From Sinotaia quadrata (Eukaryota > Mollusca > Gastropoda > Architaenioglossa > Viviparidae), in NCBI GenBank assembly GCA_028829895.1, contig CM054179.1, forward strand, positions 99,257,375-99,321,374: 64,000 nucleotides of DNA, given 5' to 3'. Positions 36,501 to 46,213 of this stretch are shown in pieces (position 1 is the first letter of the stretch; every line of letters begins with the position of its first letter). The position numbers were made by a program, and so were the translations under genes. The notes below the pieces were generated by a model that saw only the letters and a program-made list of their open reading frames with translations, was not told the origin of the DNA and made no database searches.

Positions 36501-36560
36501 GCTATTCAGAATGTATTTTCAAAGATTCTTCGAAATGTCTCCTGCAGCACGCCGCACAAT
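27298..36560 (-). CDS. LRAT/PLAAT-like protein, copy B, intact but lacking Cys and second His
   Basis: Spliced gene: non-coding exon with donor at 36445, then exons 34619-34745 (ATG at 34721), 30200-30353 and 27298-27523. All borders are GT-AG and the phases are consistent, giving 160 residues without a stop. Residues 17-34 hold the GDIIEF and HTHWGVYIG block with the first His (H29). At the second-His position, 12 residues on as in PLAAT proteins, there is Asp41 (GNGMFIDSR). Residues 77-86 match the NN-x-x-D-x-Y region. Residues 87-100 form PRKPDEIVKTAEAF. At the NCEHFV position the protein has FSKQFV, so the nucleophile is Ser112. A glycine-rich hydrophobic segment near 140-150 could touch membranes. 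The family normally hydrolyses or transfers acyl groups of phospholipids through a Cys thioester; this protein should not do so by that route. A hAT remnant lies in its second intron and a 1.55 kb insertion just upstream. Confidence 0.75.
27740..28147 (+). repeat. Module X, copy 2, truncated
   Basis: Matches 14440-14835 (gaaattgctgatgtaatgcagaccag and on) and then breaks at the hAT element. The rest of the module, present in copy A from 14835 to 15650, is missing beyond the hAT remnant. Confidence 0.65.
28175..30022 (+). mobile_element. hAT transposon remnant, truncated at its 3' end
   Basis: Begins caggggcgggcaaactctgg, a hAT-type terminus, followed by the BED-finger region (FKSEWTEKYFFIEQFG, CLICLKTVAV, then His residues in HRHWETN). 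The transposase core follows in several frames. It has multiple stops and shifts. It is the GTF2IRD2/ZBED-like group of hAT proteins by the pattern of motifs. No matching 3' terminal repeat is found: at about 30022 the sequence returns to the LRAT intron (gtctgtgtgtgtgcgtgc, as at 15660 in copy A). The C-terminal dimerisation region is therefore missing. Confidence 0.8.
29000..30022 (+). pseudogene. hAT transposase core (broken)
   Basis: Two overlapping frames carry the RNase H-like transposase. The first, about 29252-29473, contains VTTDGALAMIGENKGTASL, matching the TTDGAPAM-x-G-x-x-x-G motif of the group. The second, 29400 to about 30022, contains LHCIIHQESLRTKS and then YFCEVRWLSHGAMLSRVWD, the H-C-I-I-H and V-R-W-L-S motifs. 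The shift between them and earlier stops make it non-functional. Everything after about 30022 in that frame is read-through into intron DNA. Confidence 0.8.
30200..30353 (-). CDS. Copy B coding exon 2 of 3
   Basis: 154 nt between a TTTCATAG acceptor and a GTGAGT donor, phase 1 in and phase 2 out. Encodes GNGMFIDSRPGRKTSLYNTL, the basic stretch RRRLVQVMKRKLDL, and GVLRNNFMDNIYE. The second catalytic His is replaced by Asp. It is more basic than the copy A and C versions. Confidence 0.8.
30715..31945. repeat. Intron block shared by copies B and C, absent from A
   Basis: About 1.2 kb (gaagaatatacataataattctg onward) is matched at 46214-47900. In copy A the flanks are joined directly: tgcccactgatag runs into aatgaatcggatatt at 16401-16430. 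Either A lost it or it entered the B/C ancestor. No gene is recognised. Confidence 0.65.
32219..34135. repeat. Copy B versions of the shared intron segments
   Basis: Equivalent to 16774-18570 in copy A and to about 48000-49900 in copy C, including a (TA)n run at about 32744-32767 where copy A has CA repeats. The long antisense frames at 32219-32557 and 33465-33950 are not conserved as frames in the other copies, so I do not call genes. Confidence 0.5.
34619..34745 (-). CDS. Copy B first coding exon
   Basis: Acceptor TTGACAG, ATG at 34721-34719, 34 codons plus one base, then a GTAAGT donor. Encodes MENKKFHDKFGQEFKTGD and then IIEFKSFFHTHWGVYI, holding the first catalytic-His motif. Of the three - strand copies, only this one keeps the reading frame through GDIIEF. 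Confidence 0.85.
35768..35784. repeat. Poly-C run
   Basis: Seventeen C, at the position homologous to the poly-C of copy A and the (AC)n of copy C. Confidence 0.9.
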
Positions 36561-36620
36561 TCAACTCGCAAGCTACTGCAAGACAGCCGGACACAGTCAA
36601 AAAATTCCAAAGTCTTACTG
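36445..36620 (-). promoter_or_regulatory. Copy B non-coding first exon / promoter region
   Basis: The minus strand reads CGGCAGAAAGTGTACTCGCAG and then a GTTTGT donor. The donor-proximal part is conserved with copies A and C. A sense open frame across it is not conserved. The 5' limit is a guess. Confidence 0.5.
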
Positions 36621-36738
36621 ACCTTGTTCGTCCAACAGGCGCGATAGAAGTGAGTCATTCAAAATAACCAATCAGAGTGAAGGAAAGATGTTCTTTGCTT
36701 CAGCAGATAATCTGTTATAAATTCCATCATTGGATACT

Positions 36739-36747
36739 TTATTAATG
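36739..36747. repeat. Target-site duplication, left
   Basis: ttattaatg, repeated at 38298-38306. The empty site is seen in copy A (near 21245) and, inverted, in copy C (near 52905), each with one related sequence only. Confidence 0.8.
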
Positions 36748-38297
36748 CTTTTTTCTTTTTTCAACTTTTTTTTACACTTCCACACTTCGCATCGGACCAC
36801 CGACGGAGAAGCACGCAGGAAATTACTATGGAAAAACGTACCACCCGCTCTACCTTCAACACTTCTACCCTGCCTTTCACAGACCAGGAGGAGGAAAACA
36901 AAATCCAAAGACACGCCCGGTGCAGATTAGTAGAAGTATATGATGAGGAGGTGCGTGCCCGCCGCCGCATATACCTTGCACCTTACTGCCTTAAAATCGA
37001 TACAGGCAACGAAAAAATCAATACAGCATACAGTTATTTACTGCGCGAAACATTCGACCAAGCAAGTGAGGTAGGCGTGCGTGAAGCCTATACAATTTTC
37101 AAGAATTGGCACCTCATCAAAATAGAGGATAAGAAATCTACATGTGCTGACAACGAAACACAAACGTCCATCAACACGACTGACCAAGAAAGTAACACGC
37201 ACATCGTGTGGAAAATTCCACCAACCACTAAAGTCAACGCCACACAGACTTCGACGGAAAAAATTAACACCAAAGTGGCATTTTCCCAGACACCAACTCC
37301 AGCGTCGGAAGAAAAGAAAACGCAAACGCAAAGGACTACAAGTGAGGAAAAAAAAACCCAAACAGAGACAAAGAAGAAAAAGGAAAAACCTCATAAAGCC
37401 GCTAATACACAGACTACCAACATCGAGACGAAGGAAAAAAAAATCCAAACGACAAACGTCCACATGAACGAACCTCAACAATCCAACGAATTTGATAACT
37501 TACTGGACCAGGTTTCAAGGGAACTCGAGGCCATGCCCCTCTCACCCATACCAGCGACGCTGCCTCGACCACCAACAACGGCGACAACTACAACAGCATC
37601 AACATCAGAATGCCAGCCCACTTCACCAACACCAACAAAACAGGGCGAAAGGAAAAAAAGACGGCGCCCGCCACCACATATTCGGAGGCAACAACAGTGC
37701 CCTCGACAACAACCTCAACAACATCGCGGACAACAACAACAGGGGCAGTACCAGGAACAACATTACCCCTCTTGGGGTTATTTTAACCATCTAATGGCTG
37801 ATTTAATCCAGCTGCTACTCGACCATCTGTACTGGCCGCCAGCGCCCACCTTCATGCATCCCGACGGACACCGGGGACAGCCACGACAACAACAACAACG
37901 ACGCCGCCAGCGCCCACATGCAAGCATCCCAACGGACACCGGGGACAGCCACTCCAACAACAACGACGCCACCAGTGAAGAGACCGGGAGGTCGAACAAC
38001 CCGGGCACATGTACACACTGGATATAGATCTGGTGTGTTACTAGCCTGGGCTCTGTAAGACACACCCCCCCTCACCATAACACCAGAAACGGCAACAACA
38101 TCAGCGCCACCGCCAGGAACAACAATAACATCGACTTCAACCCACGGATCACCGGGTTTGGAGTCCGCCTTTGCCGGCCAGACATGTTTTCTCAACGGGC
38201 ACACGCAGCAGCAGAAAGGCACCCCTCCCTCTCTCCCCCCCTCTCCAAACGCGAAAGCGGCGGAAGCCGGAAGCGTTCCCCACATTAACAACATAAC
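36748..38297 (+). mobile_element. 1.55 kb insertion with one long frame
   Basis: Exactly bounded by 9-bp direct repeats and absent from copies A and C. It starts with a pyrimidine-rich tract (cttttttcttttttcaac), carries a 399-codon frame, and ends in about 270 bases of C-rich then AAC-bearing sequence. No terminal inverted repeats and no reverse transcriptase. A non-autonomous retrotransposon that kept only a first ORF would fit. It is G+C-richer than its surroundings. Confidence 0.75.
36828..38027 (+). CDS. K/T/Q-rich protein of the inserted element
   Basis: 399 codons, beginning at an ATG about 80 bases inside the element. Residues 1-110 look globular (basic, with ARCRLVEVYDEEVRARRRIY and SYLLRETFDQASEVGV). 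Residues 110-220 are Thr/Lys-rich with repeated ETQTS and EEKKTQTQ motifs. 230-290 are Pro/Thr-rich. 280-325 are basic and Gln-rich. LMADLIQLLLDHLYWPPAP follows, then a Gln/Arg/Asn-rich tail. The LLDHLYWPP stretch is conserved in fragments at 24.9 and 39.0 kb, so it is part of the mobile family. No zinc knuckle or RRM is visible. I infer an ORF1-like, nucleic-acid-binding role from composition only. Confidence 0.65.
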   Translation: MEKRTTRSTFNTSTLPFTDQEEENKIQRHARCRLVEVYDEEVRARRRIYLAPYCLKIDTGNEKINTAYSYLLRETFDQASEVGVREAYTIFKNWHLIKIEDKKSTCADNETQTSINTTDQESNTHIVWKIPPTTKVNATQTSTEKINTKVAFSQTPTPASEEKKTQTQRTTSEEKKTQTETKKKKEKPHKAANTQTTNIETKEKKIQTTNVHMNEPQQSNEFDNLLDQVSRELEAMPLSPIPATLPRPPTTATTTTASTSECQPTSPTPTKQGERKKRRRPPPHIRRQQQCPRQQPQQHRGQQQQGQYQEQHYPSWGYFNHLMADLIQLLLDHLYWPPAPTFMHPDGHRGQPRQQQQRRRQRPHASIPTDTGDSHSNNNDATSEETGRSNNPGTCTHWI

Positions 38298-38306
38298 TTA
38301 TTAATG

Positions 38307-39430
38307 AGCAAGTCATTGAAAGGGCACTTTTTCCTCCCCACCACCCTACTTTTGTTTTTGAGCAGCCATTTTGAACCAAAACCACAACAAACAATTTCGA
38401 AACTAGCATGAATTTGTGATCACAACAAATACATGGGAGGGGTGGATTTTCTTCACAGTGTAAGGACTGCATATTCTAGCATGAGAAAAAAAAAAGTAAA
38501 ATCACTAAAATGGTAGAGAAAGTTTTCTTTCACCATCTTTATATCGCACTGTATAGTGCCTGTGTTGTTTACAAAAAACACACAGATAAACAACTTATTG
38601 CCAGATTTCCGATCGGCAGTAATGAGGCAAATATGTGAAAAATATCCTGATTTTAATCATTCCAAAGGTGGTCACCCTTCTGCTGAATTACCACCGTCTA
38701 TTCTAGGCTGTTCAGCCAACATTTCCTTGAATTTCATCCTCATCTTTTACAAAGATTTCGCATTTGGTCAAAACAAAAAATTATACAAATAACACCATTA
38801 CTGCCCAGCACGCCAAGTTGCTTTGAGTGTAACCCACTGCTTTCAAATTTCTAAATTTTACAGATAATGATTTTTATTACAAAACGTTCTGCATTTGGAT
38901 TTGTGCTCCACTGGATTCGACTGTTCTGTGGATTACATTTTCATTTTATTATTCTAGCAAGCAAATAGATGTAGTGGGGTTTTTACAACCACCCCATTGC
39001 AGACATGATCAAACTCATACTAGATCATCTGTACTGGCCACCAGCACTAATCAACAACAGGATGAGATTTGATTCCTTAGATTTTGCAGCAAGCAGCACA
39101 TCTCGGCGCTATAGCCATACAGTAACAGTACTCGGTGAATGCTTAAACTGTGCTTTGATCTTTTGATCTAGTTTGATTTAGTGTAGTGGGTGAGACCTCT
39201 GATGAGGCTGCACCCTGGATTCTTATCTTTCGATTTTGAAACTGTAAACAGTAAAGCGTAAGGTGTGTTTATAAGTTCAAGCATGATGCATAGCGTAACT
39301 TTTTAACGTGACAGGCAACCCTTTCTAACTGAACTGTACAATCTATTGAATAGAAAAGATGACGTAGTGTGATTTCAAATAAGACCCATTATGACTAGAC
39401 TCTACAGTACAATCTATCTGTAGGTACATG
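38307..39430. repeat. Right flank of unit B, shared with copy A
   Basis: Continues the copy A homology from 21250 to about 22560 after the insertion (gagcaagtcattgaaagggc; ccaaaggtggtcacccttct; ggtgagacctctgatgaggc). No gene supported. Confidence 0.6.
38960..39048 (+). mobile_element. Short fragment of the 36.7 kb element family
   Basis: gtagtggggtttttacaacc followed by actagatcatctgtactggccaccag matches the LLDHLYWPP-coding region of the element and its relative at 24.8-24.9 kb. Confidence 0.65.
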
Positions 39431-39959
39431 ACTTGATAAATTCCATTTAGTGCTAAAATGGCCCCCACCCCACTGTCAGCTGCAAAATTATTTCACATGC
39501 AATTAGGTGGATGATTTATTAGAATTTTAGCACCCTCTCTTTGTCGTATGTACCCTCTCCCCCCTCTCTCAAATGTTCATGTTCTCTCTCTGCCTGTGTG
39601 TCTGCCTGTTGTTATCATACCCCCTCCCTTCCCTACGATGCGTGCAATTACGTAGCTGAGTTTTCCACGGCGAGCCGTCTTACGCAATACTTGCTGGACC
39701 GTGTCGAATATAGCTATTCAGTGTCCGAAAATAGTCTGTTATTGTGTTAATAACAATCGCGGTCAGAATTATAATCCTATTACATAACTGTTACTGGTCA
39801 GTTTGACCTTCTTAAACTAGGCCATAAACGAAATTATGACTTATATTTAAATATATAGAAAAAATTAATTATAACATGGCTGAATTGCATTTTCGGGTTC
39901 ACACAGAGGAAAGCAATTTAAGTTCCCAATTCATAAATAATAAATAATATCACTTATAA

Positions 39960-40371
39960 ACTCTCACTTCAAAGGGACAACCACCCCGCACACCCTTCAA
40001 ACTAAACACAACTTATGAAAAAGCACTCAATAGATTAATCTTAACTCCACCCGCTACACTTACCAACTAAACAATCAACCCACGCCATGCACCTACTGCA
40101 TAACAGACAACACAATTCACCATTTCTTAATACACTGCCTAACTTACCAAACGCACAGGAACACATTACTAAATACAATCAAGCAATTACATTTACAATT
40201 ACAAGCAGAATGCCTAACTCACCAAACACACAGGAACACATTACTAAATACAATCAAGCAATTACATTTACAATTACAAGCAGAATGCCTAACTCACCAA
40301 ACACACAGGAAAACATTTACTAAATACAATCAAGCAATTACATTCACATTACAAAGTCTACATTTTCCACC
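39960..40371 (+). mobile_element. LINE 3' fragment, + strand
   Basis: A reading frame gives PCTYCITDNTIHHFLIHC, which corresponds to the Cys-Cys-His-Cys tail of RNase H-bearing LINE polyproteins (compare CHTDNSITHFLTSC in the opposite-strand LINE next door). It is then interrupted by the 75-bp tandem repeat. The last 50 bases (caagcaattacattcacatt to ttttccacccagaa) recur inverted at about 53230-53280. Confidence 0.65.
40137..40350. repeat. 75-bp tandem repeat, about 3 units
   Basis: caggaacac recurs at 40156, 40231 and (as caggaaaac) 40306, exactly 75 bases apart. Because 75 is a multiple of three, the LINE frame (THRNTLLNTIKQLHLQLQ) is kept across units. Confidence 0.9.
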
Positions 40372-41482
40372 CAGAATTGTTGTTGTTGTTGTCACGTTTT
40401 CTTTGCTCCTGGTTGTTGAGCGTGGTTGAAGGTTTTCATCAGCGATGTTCTCACCTTTGGAAGCGCTCTACCAGGGCTTCGCATCCTTCATTTTGTCCAG
40501 GGTGCGGGAGGGGCCGACTCGCGTTGGTCGTCTCGTCGGGTGGGGAGAGGAATTTTTTGTTTTGTTTTTTTTTTTTTTTCCTCTTGACTTCTTTGCGGAG
40601 CCACTCTCCTTTTGGTACTATTATTGTATGGGTAGCGCTGTGTTGAATTTCGGGTCTGGGTTTGCGTTTGGTTATGTGCGGTTTGTTATATGGAGCTTAT
40701 GGTGTTTGTATCAGTTAGGTATTTTTCCAGTGCTTTGTGTATTGTTTTTTGCTGGAGGATATAGGATCGTGTGTTCCGTGTAGGGTAACTCAAGGTTTGT
40801 AATCACCTGTTTCAGTTTTTTCCTTTCCTCTGCGTATTGTATGCAGCTTGTGAGGAAATGGGTGATCGAGTTGTCAGTGTGACATCGATAGTATCTTTTC
40901 GTTTGGGAATTAGGGTGGTGTGAGAGTCTTGTTGTTTTTAGTCTTAGCCTACTGATTGCTTGGTATGCCAGCTTATTCTTCGTTGCCGGTGGGAGGGGTG
41001 TGTGTGTGGGCTTTTTAAAAATCTTATTTATCGCCGCTTGAATTTCAGTTGTATATATTGGTGTTGAGATGTTTTTTCCTTTTGTGGTGCCCCTCTTCGC
41101 CCCTTTATCGGCTGTTTCGTTTCCGTTGATTCCTATGTGGCTGGGGATCCATAAGAAGTCTGTAGTTGTCTGCTTATTTTGTAGTTTTAGGATAAGCTGT
41201 CTGATGTTGTCCATGTTGTATGCTCTCTGCGTGTTATATGGGTTGTTGAGGGCTTTCAGTGCAGAGAGTTTTTGGGGTGGGCGGGGGTTGTGTAGAGCTT
41301 CTTGTAGAGCCATTTGTATCGCAACCGTTTCGACGGTCATTATGGAGTGTGCGGTGTGTAGTTTGTATGTGTAAAGACAGTGGGGTGTGAGTACCGCTGC
41401 GCCAGTGCCTTTGCTTGTTTTGGAGCCGTCTTTATAGATTTTTTGGTGGTCTTTATATCGTTCATATATGACGTAAAATATT
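40372..41482 (-). mobile_element. 5'-truncated LINE, - strand
   Basis: Contains only the RNase H region and 3' untranslated region, ending in (CAA)n on its own strand (ttgttgttgttgttg at 40379). It is cut at its 5' side near 41482-41500, beside a (CAC)n stretch. It meets the + strand LINE fragment tail to tail. Confidence 0.75.
40711..41482 (-). pseudogene. LINE RNase H domain (C-terminal fragment)
   Basis: Open from the truncation point: VIYERYKDHQKIYKDGSK, then GTGAAVLTP, which is the first Asp block. VETVAIQMALQEAL holds the catalytic Glu, and FLWIPSHIGINGNETADKGA is the last Asp block. The central SDS-x-x-AL block has lost its Asp: PPQKLSALKAL is read where a D-S-x-S-A-L is expected. A Cys-His tail follows (YYRCHTDNSITHFLTSC). 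Reverse transcriptase is absent. The internal Met at 41340 is not a true start. Confidence 0.75.
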
Positions 41483-41559
41483 TGCTAGCGTAACCACCAC
41501 CACCACCATCGCAGAAGAAATTAAGGTAGAAATACTCTCCCTTTAATGACCCAATTTAA

Positions 41560-43900
41560 ATATTTATTTATTTTACAAAACATCTTTTTGATAAAATAAT
41601 TTATATGTATAATTTAGTGAATAATCTAAAACTGCCCCTAACAACACTCCTAATGTTAGCCAAATGGGGAAGAGAAATCGGTGTTAAAAGGGAACCCATA
41701 TAGACTTTTGTAAGAAAGGGGATAGAAAATGAACTGAAACACAGAATAGAAATTATGGCATCCACTCAGAGTAGAATTAGTGGAATGCATAGAGAAAGTT
41801 TGACATCTAGATATGATGAATGGGAGAAAGAAACAAGTATACATGAAACTGAATGCGTGATATTCTATTGTTAATGTTACTACTCAAGGAGATTGAGAAG
41901 GAAGCTTTCCTACATTGGGACAGTTTAGAATTTGGGAGTGATTTAATGCTGAAAGTAAACTAAACAGTGATAGAGGTTCTGATGCTGACACGAAAACAAT
42001 GAAATGGCAGATAAAAAAAAAAAGCTTGAGATTCTAGACATTAAATTAGCTTACACATGAGTGCAATGCTTATCCTGAACCTAAAATGGTGCCTATCTTT
42101 GAAAAAAATTAAACTTTCACTTTAACCTTCTAATTATTTTGTACATAAACATGTACTTATCATAGATGACTTTAACTCTTGCTTTTTAAAACTTTGTTTA
42201 TTCAACATGTAAATGTTAGTGTCTATGCTGTAAAATTAATAAGCTTGTACTTTTAACTTTATTCATTTGTATAAATATATTTAAACCTTTGAGATGTGAT
42301 TTGGACAAGGATAAGTTCAGAAATTTTTTCTTAATAAAACCGTAATCATTGAATTCCCATGGATTAATTAATTTTGTGGGGGAGGTGCCATGTCCGCCCA
42401 CCTTTTCTTCATCCCTATAAACTGTTTGAATGAGTTCAAGTGACACACTTCAGTTGTCCAATTACAAATGATGTATAAAAGGGGAAGCTTATGACTTCAA
42501 CCCAAGTCTGGCAAATTGTCACTAATCGACAAACCACAGTTAAATGAAAGCTGCTCACTCATCTGTCACCCTTAAATGTTGTACATTATGACTAATTCAA
42601 AAGGAAAGGCCTGCATCAATCATCACACCTATATTTCAAACTTATGGTCCATGTCTACGCCAGGTGCCAACCACATACTTCCCTCATGATCAAAGAGACT
42701 CCTCAAGCTGACTGAATGATTATATTATTCTCTGAACCAGGTAAGTTGAAATTACAAGTCTCCAAAGACATTGCCATTACCAAATATTGCTTTAGAGTTT
42801 AGACCATACATTGTGCACTAATTTCTTATATTGAAGACAGTATAAAGGCTCATTTATTTCCAGCAGAATATTTACTATGTTGGTTACTTTCTTTGTTTAA
42901 CTTCATTTCTTTATTAAATTTGTTTAAACTTTCCAGTTTGACTTTCCATGTACTGTCCCATTACATCATGTGTACTAGTTGAGACTGCATCCACAAAGGG
43001 AGTTAGTTAATCAAGCTAGTTCTTGATTATTACATGTTTACCCTAAAATTAGGTGGCTTTGACATGTTATCTTTGTTGTGCGTCTTTGTGTTTGTTTATT
43101 ATTTGTGTGACGTGTGTCCAAGAAGTGTGCAGGAGAGTAAATAACCAACATTTCATTTTTCTCATCTTTCTCTCTTGCATTCACAAGTAATTAACAATCT
43201 GACAAAATAACATGAATCTGAAAGTAGAACTTTCAAAACATGAATTGAGAAGATGGACTGTGGAAAATGTAAAATTAAAAATGTAACATGCTATTTTAAT
43301 ATTCTACACACTGCCAATTTCATTTTCATTACCTTAAATACCTTAATAAAATTTAATACTTTAAATGAAAAAGAATGCATTTGGATTTTGGTGGATTTTG
43401 CTTTTATCATGAACATTCCTTAATATCATTACATTCATACAAATCACTCTGCCTCACATAATTATATAACATAAGCAATTCGTACACCATAAACAAACAG
43501 TTATGCTATAATGATATATTTACCTCCAGATAGCATAGAAACAATAGACTATATACATTTCTATATGACAAACAAAAAGAAAATTAGAAAAGAAACAACA
43601 GACTATACACTTCTATATGACAAACAAAAAGAAAATTAGAAAAGAAAATAGACTATACATTTCTATATGACAAACAAAAAGAAAATTAGAAAAGAAACAA
43701 TAGACTATATACATTTCTTTATGACAAACAACAAGAAAATTATGTCTTAGATTCAATTAATCAAATGACAATAGGCACGGGCGTGACTATTGAAAAGTTC
43801 TCATCACTGAAAGCTTGCTTGTTCATTCATTTTACATAGCTTAAATAGTATGTATTCCTTTGTGCAAACGTTTATAAATAACTAATTTTTAATTCAGAAC
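41560..43900. repeat. Left part of duplicated unit C
   Basis: Parallels 25290-26990 of unit B, with an extra block at about 42320-42930 not seen in B. No gene is supported. Antisense 42216-42446 is open but unconserved. Confidence 0.55.
43545..43740. repeat. Minisatellite, 50-54 bp x 4
   Basis: caaacaaaaagaaaattaga recurs at 43569, 43621 and 43671, with a decayed fourth copy at 43725. Copy B has one unit at the equivalent place (about 26720), so the array expanded in unit C only. Confidence 0.9.
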
Positions 43901-44242
43901 AATTGAGTTTGATAGACATATCATGGGACTTTAGAATGCAGAAAGCATAAATTACTATGTGAAATGATTTACACGAACTTTCAAACATTTCTTATAGTGT
44001 GCTAATAGCAGTGAATTTTTGTGAAATGAATCTAAATTTTTAATAAAATGCTATGACTAACAGTTGAATTATTTAATTGTATAAACTGTCTTTCATTGAT
44101 GTTTATAGACAACTATAGATGATTATATTAAAGCACTGGTTAATAAGTTTTATAATTAAGCACTGATTAATAAGTTTCATAATTTTTATGTTCATGCACT
44201 GAAAAGTTGTGATTTTTCTCAAAAATGTAGAAAATACAGCTC

Positions 44243-44477
44243 TTAACGGTGAAGAATATACTTTACTGCTCTACTCAAAGCATATACATTTACTCCGTCG
44301 AGCACAATAGATGCTACTTCTCTAAGTGACCTTTTTGGTTTTGGTACGTTCTTATAGCAACAAAACAAAACAAACTGTTTACTATCAAACGCATGGTGTA
44401 GAAAATCTTGTTCGACATTCACTGATAAATTGCGAAAATCCTCAGCAGTTTTCACTATTTCGTCTGGCTTTCTGGGT
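44243..44477 (-). pseudogene. Copy C last coding exon
   Basis: Acceptor TTTCATTTTAG, then PRKPDEIVKTAEDF, the Ser-for-Cys loop DSKQFVLFCCYKN, and a C-terminal stretch that differs from A and B (ASIVLDGVNVYALSRAVKY). Open to its stop. Confidence 0.75.
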
Positions 44478-44689
44478 CTAAAATGAAACAAAAAATGTAT
44501 ACATTATGTATATGCTTCAACAACTTTCTTTCACTTACTCTCTGTTATGCAAGCTAATCATGACTCTCTCCATACACATGTGCGCGCACACACACATACA
44601 TAGTTTTGGTGGAGTAAATTTGACTATTCCTATTTTTAAAATTTAATTGTTATATAAATTGTTAAATTGTCAGAGTAACATGACCTTTG

Positions 44690-45480
44690 ACACTCCTTAA
44701 AAACGAAGTTTGAAAGTATCAGATTTGGAAGTAAACAACCTGAATCGAGAATGTTCTGGAAATTGCTGATGTAATGCAAACCAGTGAGTAGATTTTATTA
44801 TCCAATTGTAATAATTTACAAGAACGAGACCAGCCAATTGGCCGAGATCTAAAAGTTTACTCTTTGAATTTGATGTGGCAAAGAAGAAGTCTAGATTTCT
44901 GTACTCTTATTACAATTTGTGTCTTCGTTGCAAAGGCACCTTGAAGGACTATTGAGACAGCAGTTAAACAAGATTTGTGAAATTATTATCATTTATCCTA
45001 ATAACTCCTTTTCTGTTCTCTGATAAGACTTTATCCTGTGATTTACTGATGAACTGTATTTTCTGGATAAGGATTGTGTAAACACAAAATTCTCTAATGT
45101 GTCATTGTGTGCTTTGGGAAATATCAATGTCAAGTAATCAATTTGATTGTTGATTTAATAAATTTCTTGACCTTATGCATATTGATATCTCTATGATGGA
45201 GATGAAAGTGTGTGGAGGGGGGCTCATTAAATATAGATTAAGGATGGATTCATCTTCTCCTTTAGTAAGACATTTTCCTCTCTCAGAAACATTGTGTGAT
45301 CGTAAATGTTGTTTTATGTTATGGAAGAGAGAAACGTTTACAGTGCATGTATATGCGCCAAGTGAGAGAGGCGAGTGGTGTCTTTGCATGATGATCATTA
45401 ATAAAATAAATTAAGATTCCACTGACTTTTAATTATTTTTGGATACAGTTAATTATTAATAATAATATATGAAGTGGCAC
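44690..45480 (+). repeat. Module X, copy 3
   Basis: Same landmarks as 14430-15650, with an internal deletion of about 400 bases around 44895-44930. It keeps the tgatggagatgaaagtgtgtgg and gaaacgtttacagtgc blocks that also recur in the diverged copy at 60.8-60.95 kb. Confidence 0.65.
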
Positions 45481-45704
45481 TGGTTCACAATAGTCTGTGT
45501 GTGTGCTTGCTTTTGTGGTGCACTCAATCACTTTTTTCTGTTTTTGAACATGATCACCTTACCTGAACACTAAAACACAAACACATTTTAAAACAAGAAT
45601 GACATAATATGCATAGTTTCATATGCAAGCATGAATTTTACTTTTGCAATGTATTGTCCAATTGGAAAATAAATAGTACATTTATAGTACCACAGCAGAA
45701 AGCA

Positions 45705-45857
45705 CTACTTTATCCATAAAGTTATTTCGATGCAGCACTCCTTCTTCTTCCACCACTAAGTCCAGTTTTCTCTTTCTCAGAATTACTTCACGTCTTCCAA
45801 AAAGTATGTAATGAAATAATTTGCCAACCTGCCTAGAGTCAATATACTTTCCATTCC
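45705..45857 (-). pseudogene. Copy C third exon, donor deleted
   Basis: Acceptor ATGTCATAG and an open frame GNGKYIDSRQVGK to GVLHRNNFMD. Then ATGGATAAAGTAGTGC replaces the ATGGATAACATTTATGAGTGAGTAGTGC of copy B. The end of the exon and the GT donor are gone. The frame then runs into intron. Confidence 0.8.
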
Positions 45858-46213
45858 CTATGACATTGAGCAGACACATTTAACAAAAAACCAGTATAAT
45901 GTCATGAAATCCATAAGTTTATATATAAATCCTGTATAAACCTGCGACACATCAGAATAAGACTTCAACCAGTATCTGAAAATGCATATTAATATTTAAC
46001 TGCTTATTGAATAATTAGCATTGAATGCCTAAGATTATTGTGTGCTTTTACTATTATTAAATTATTTTACTTCAGTTCAATATGCATATAAATGATAAGT
46101 GTTAATCCCTATTTTATATTTACCTGAGTTATTTTTTAGTTTTCATTAGAGAAATACAACTAGATTTCAAACTATAGTATATTATTTTAAAACTATCAAA
46201 TACATATGCCCAC

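Noticed and set aside
37038..37481. Antisense 147-codon frame and other frames over the 36.8-38.0 kb ORF
   Set aside because: By-products of the Lys/Thr-rich + strand ORF, which has the better start, length and conserved LLDHLYWPP block.
40377..40783. + strand Phe-rich frames at 40.4-40.8 and 41.07-41.37 kb
   Set aside because: They are antisense to the LINE RNase H fragment and its 3' untranslated region.
43545..43740. CRISPR-like spaced repeats
   Set aside because: The repeats are contiguous 50-54 bp minisatellite units without unique spacers, and the window is eukaryotic.
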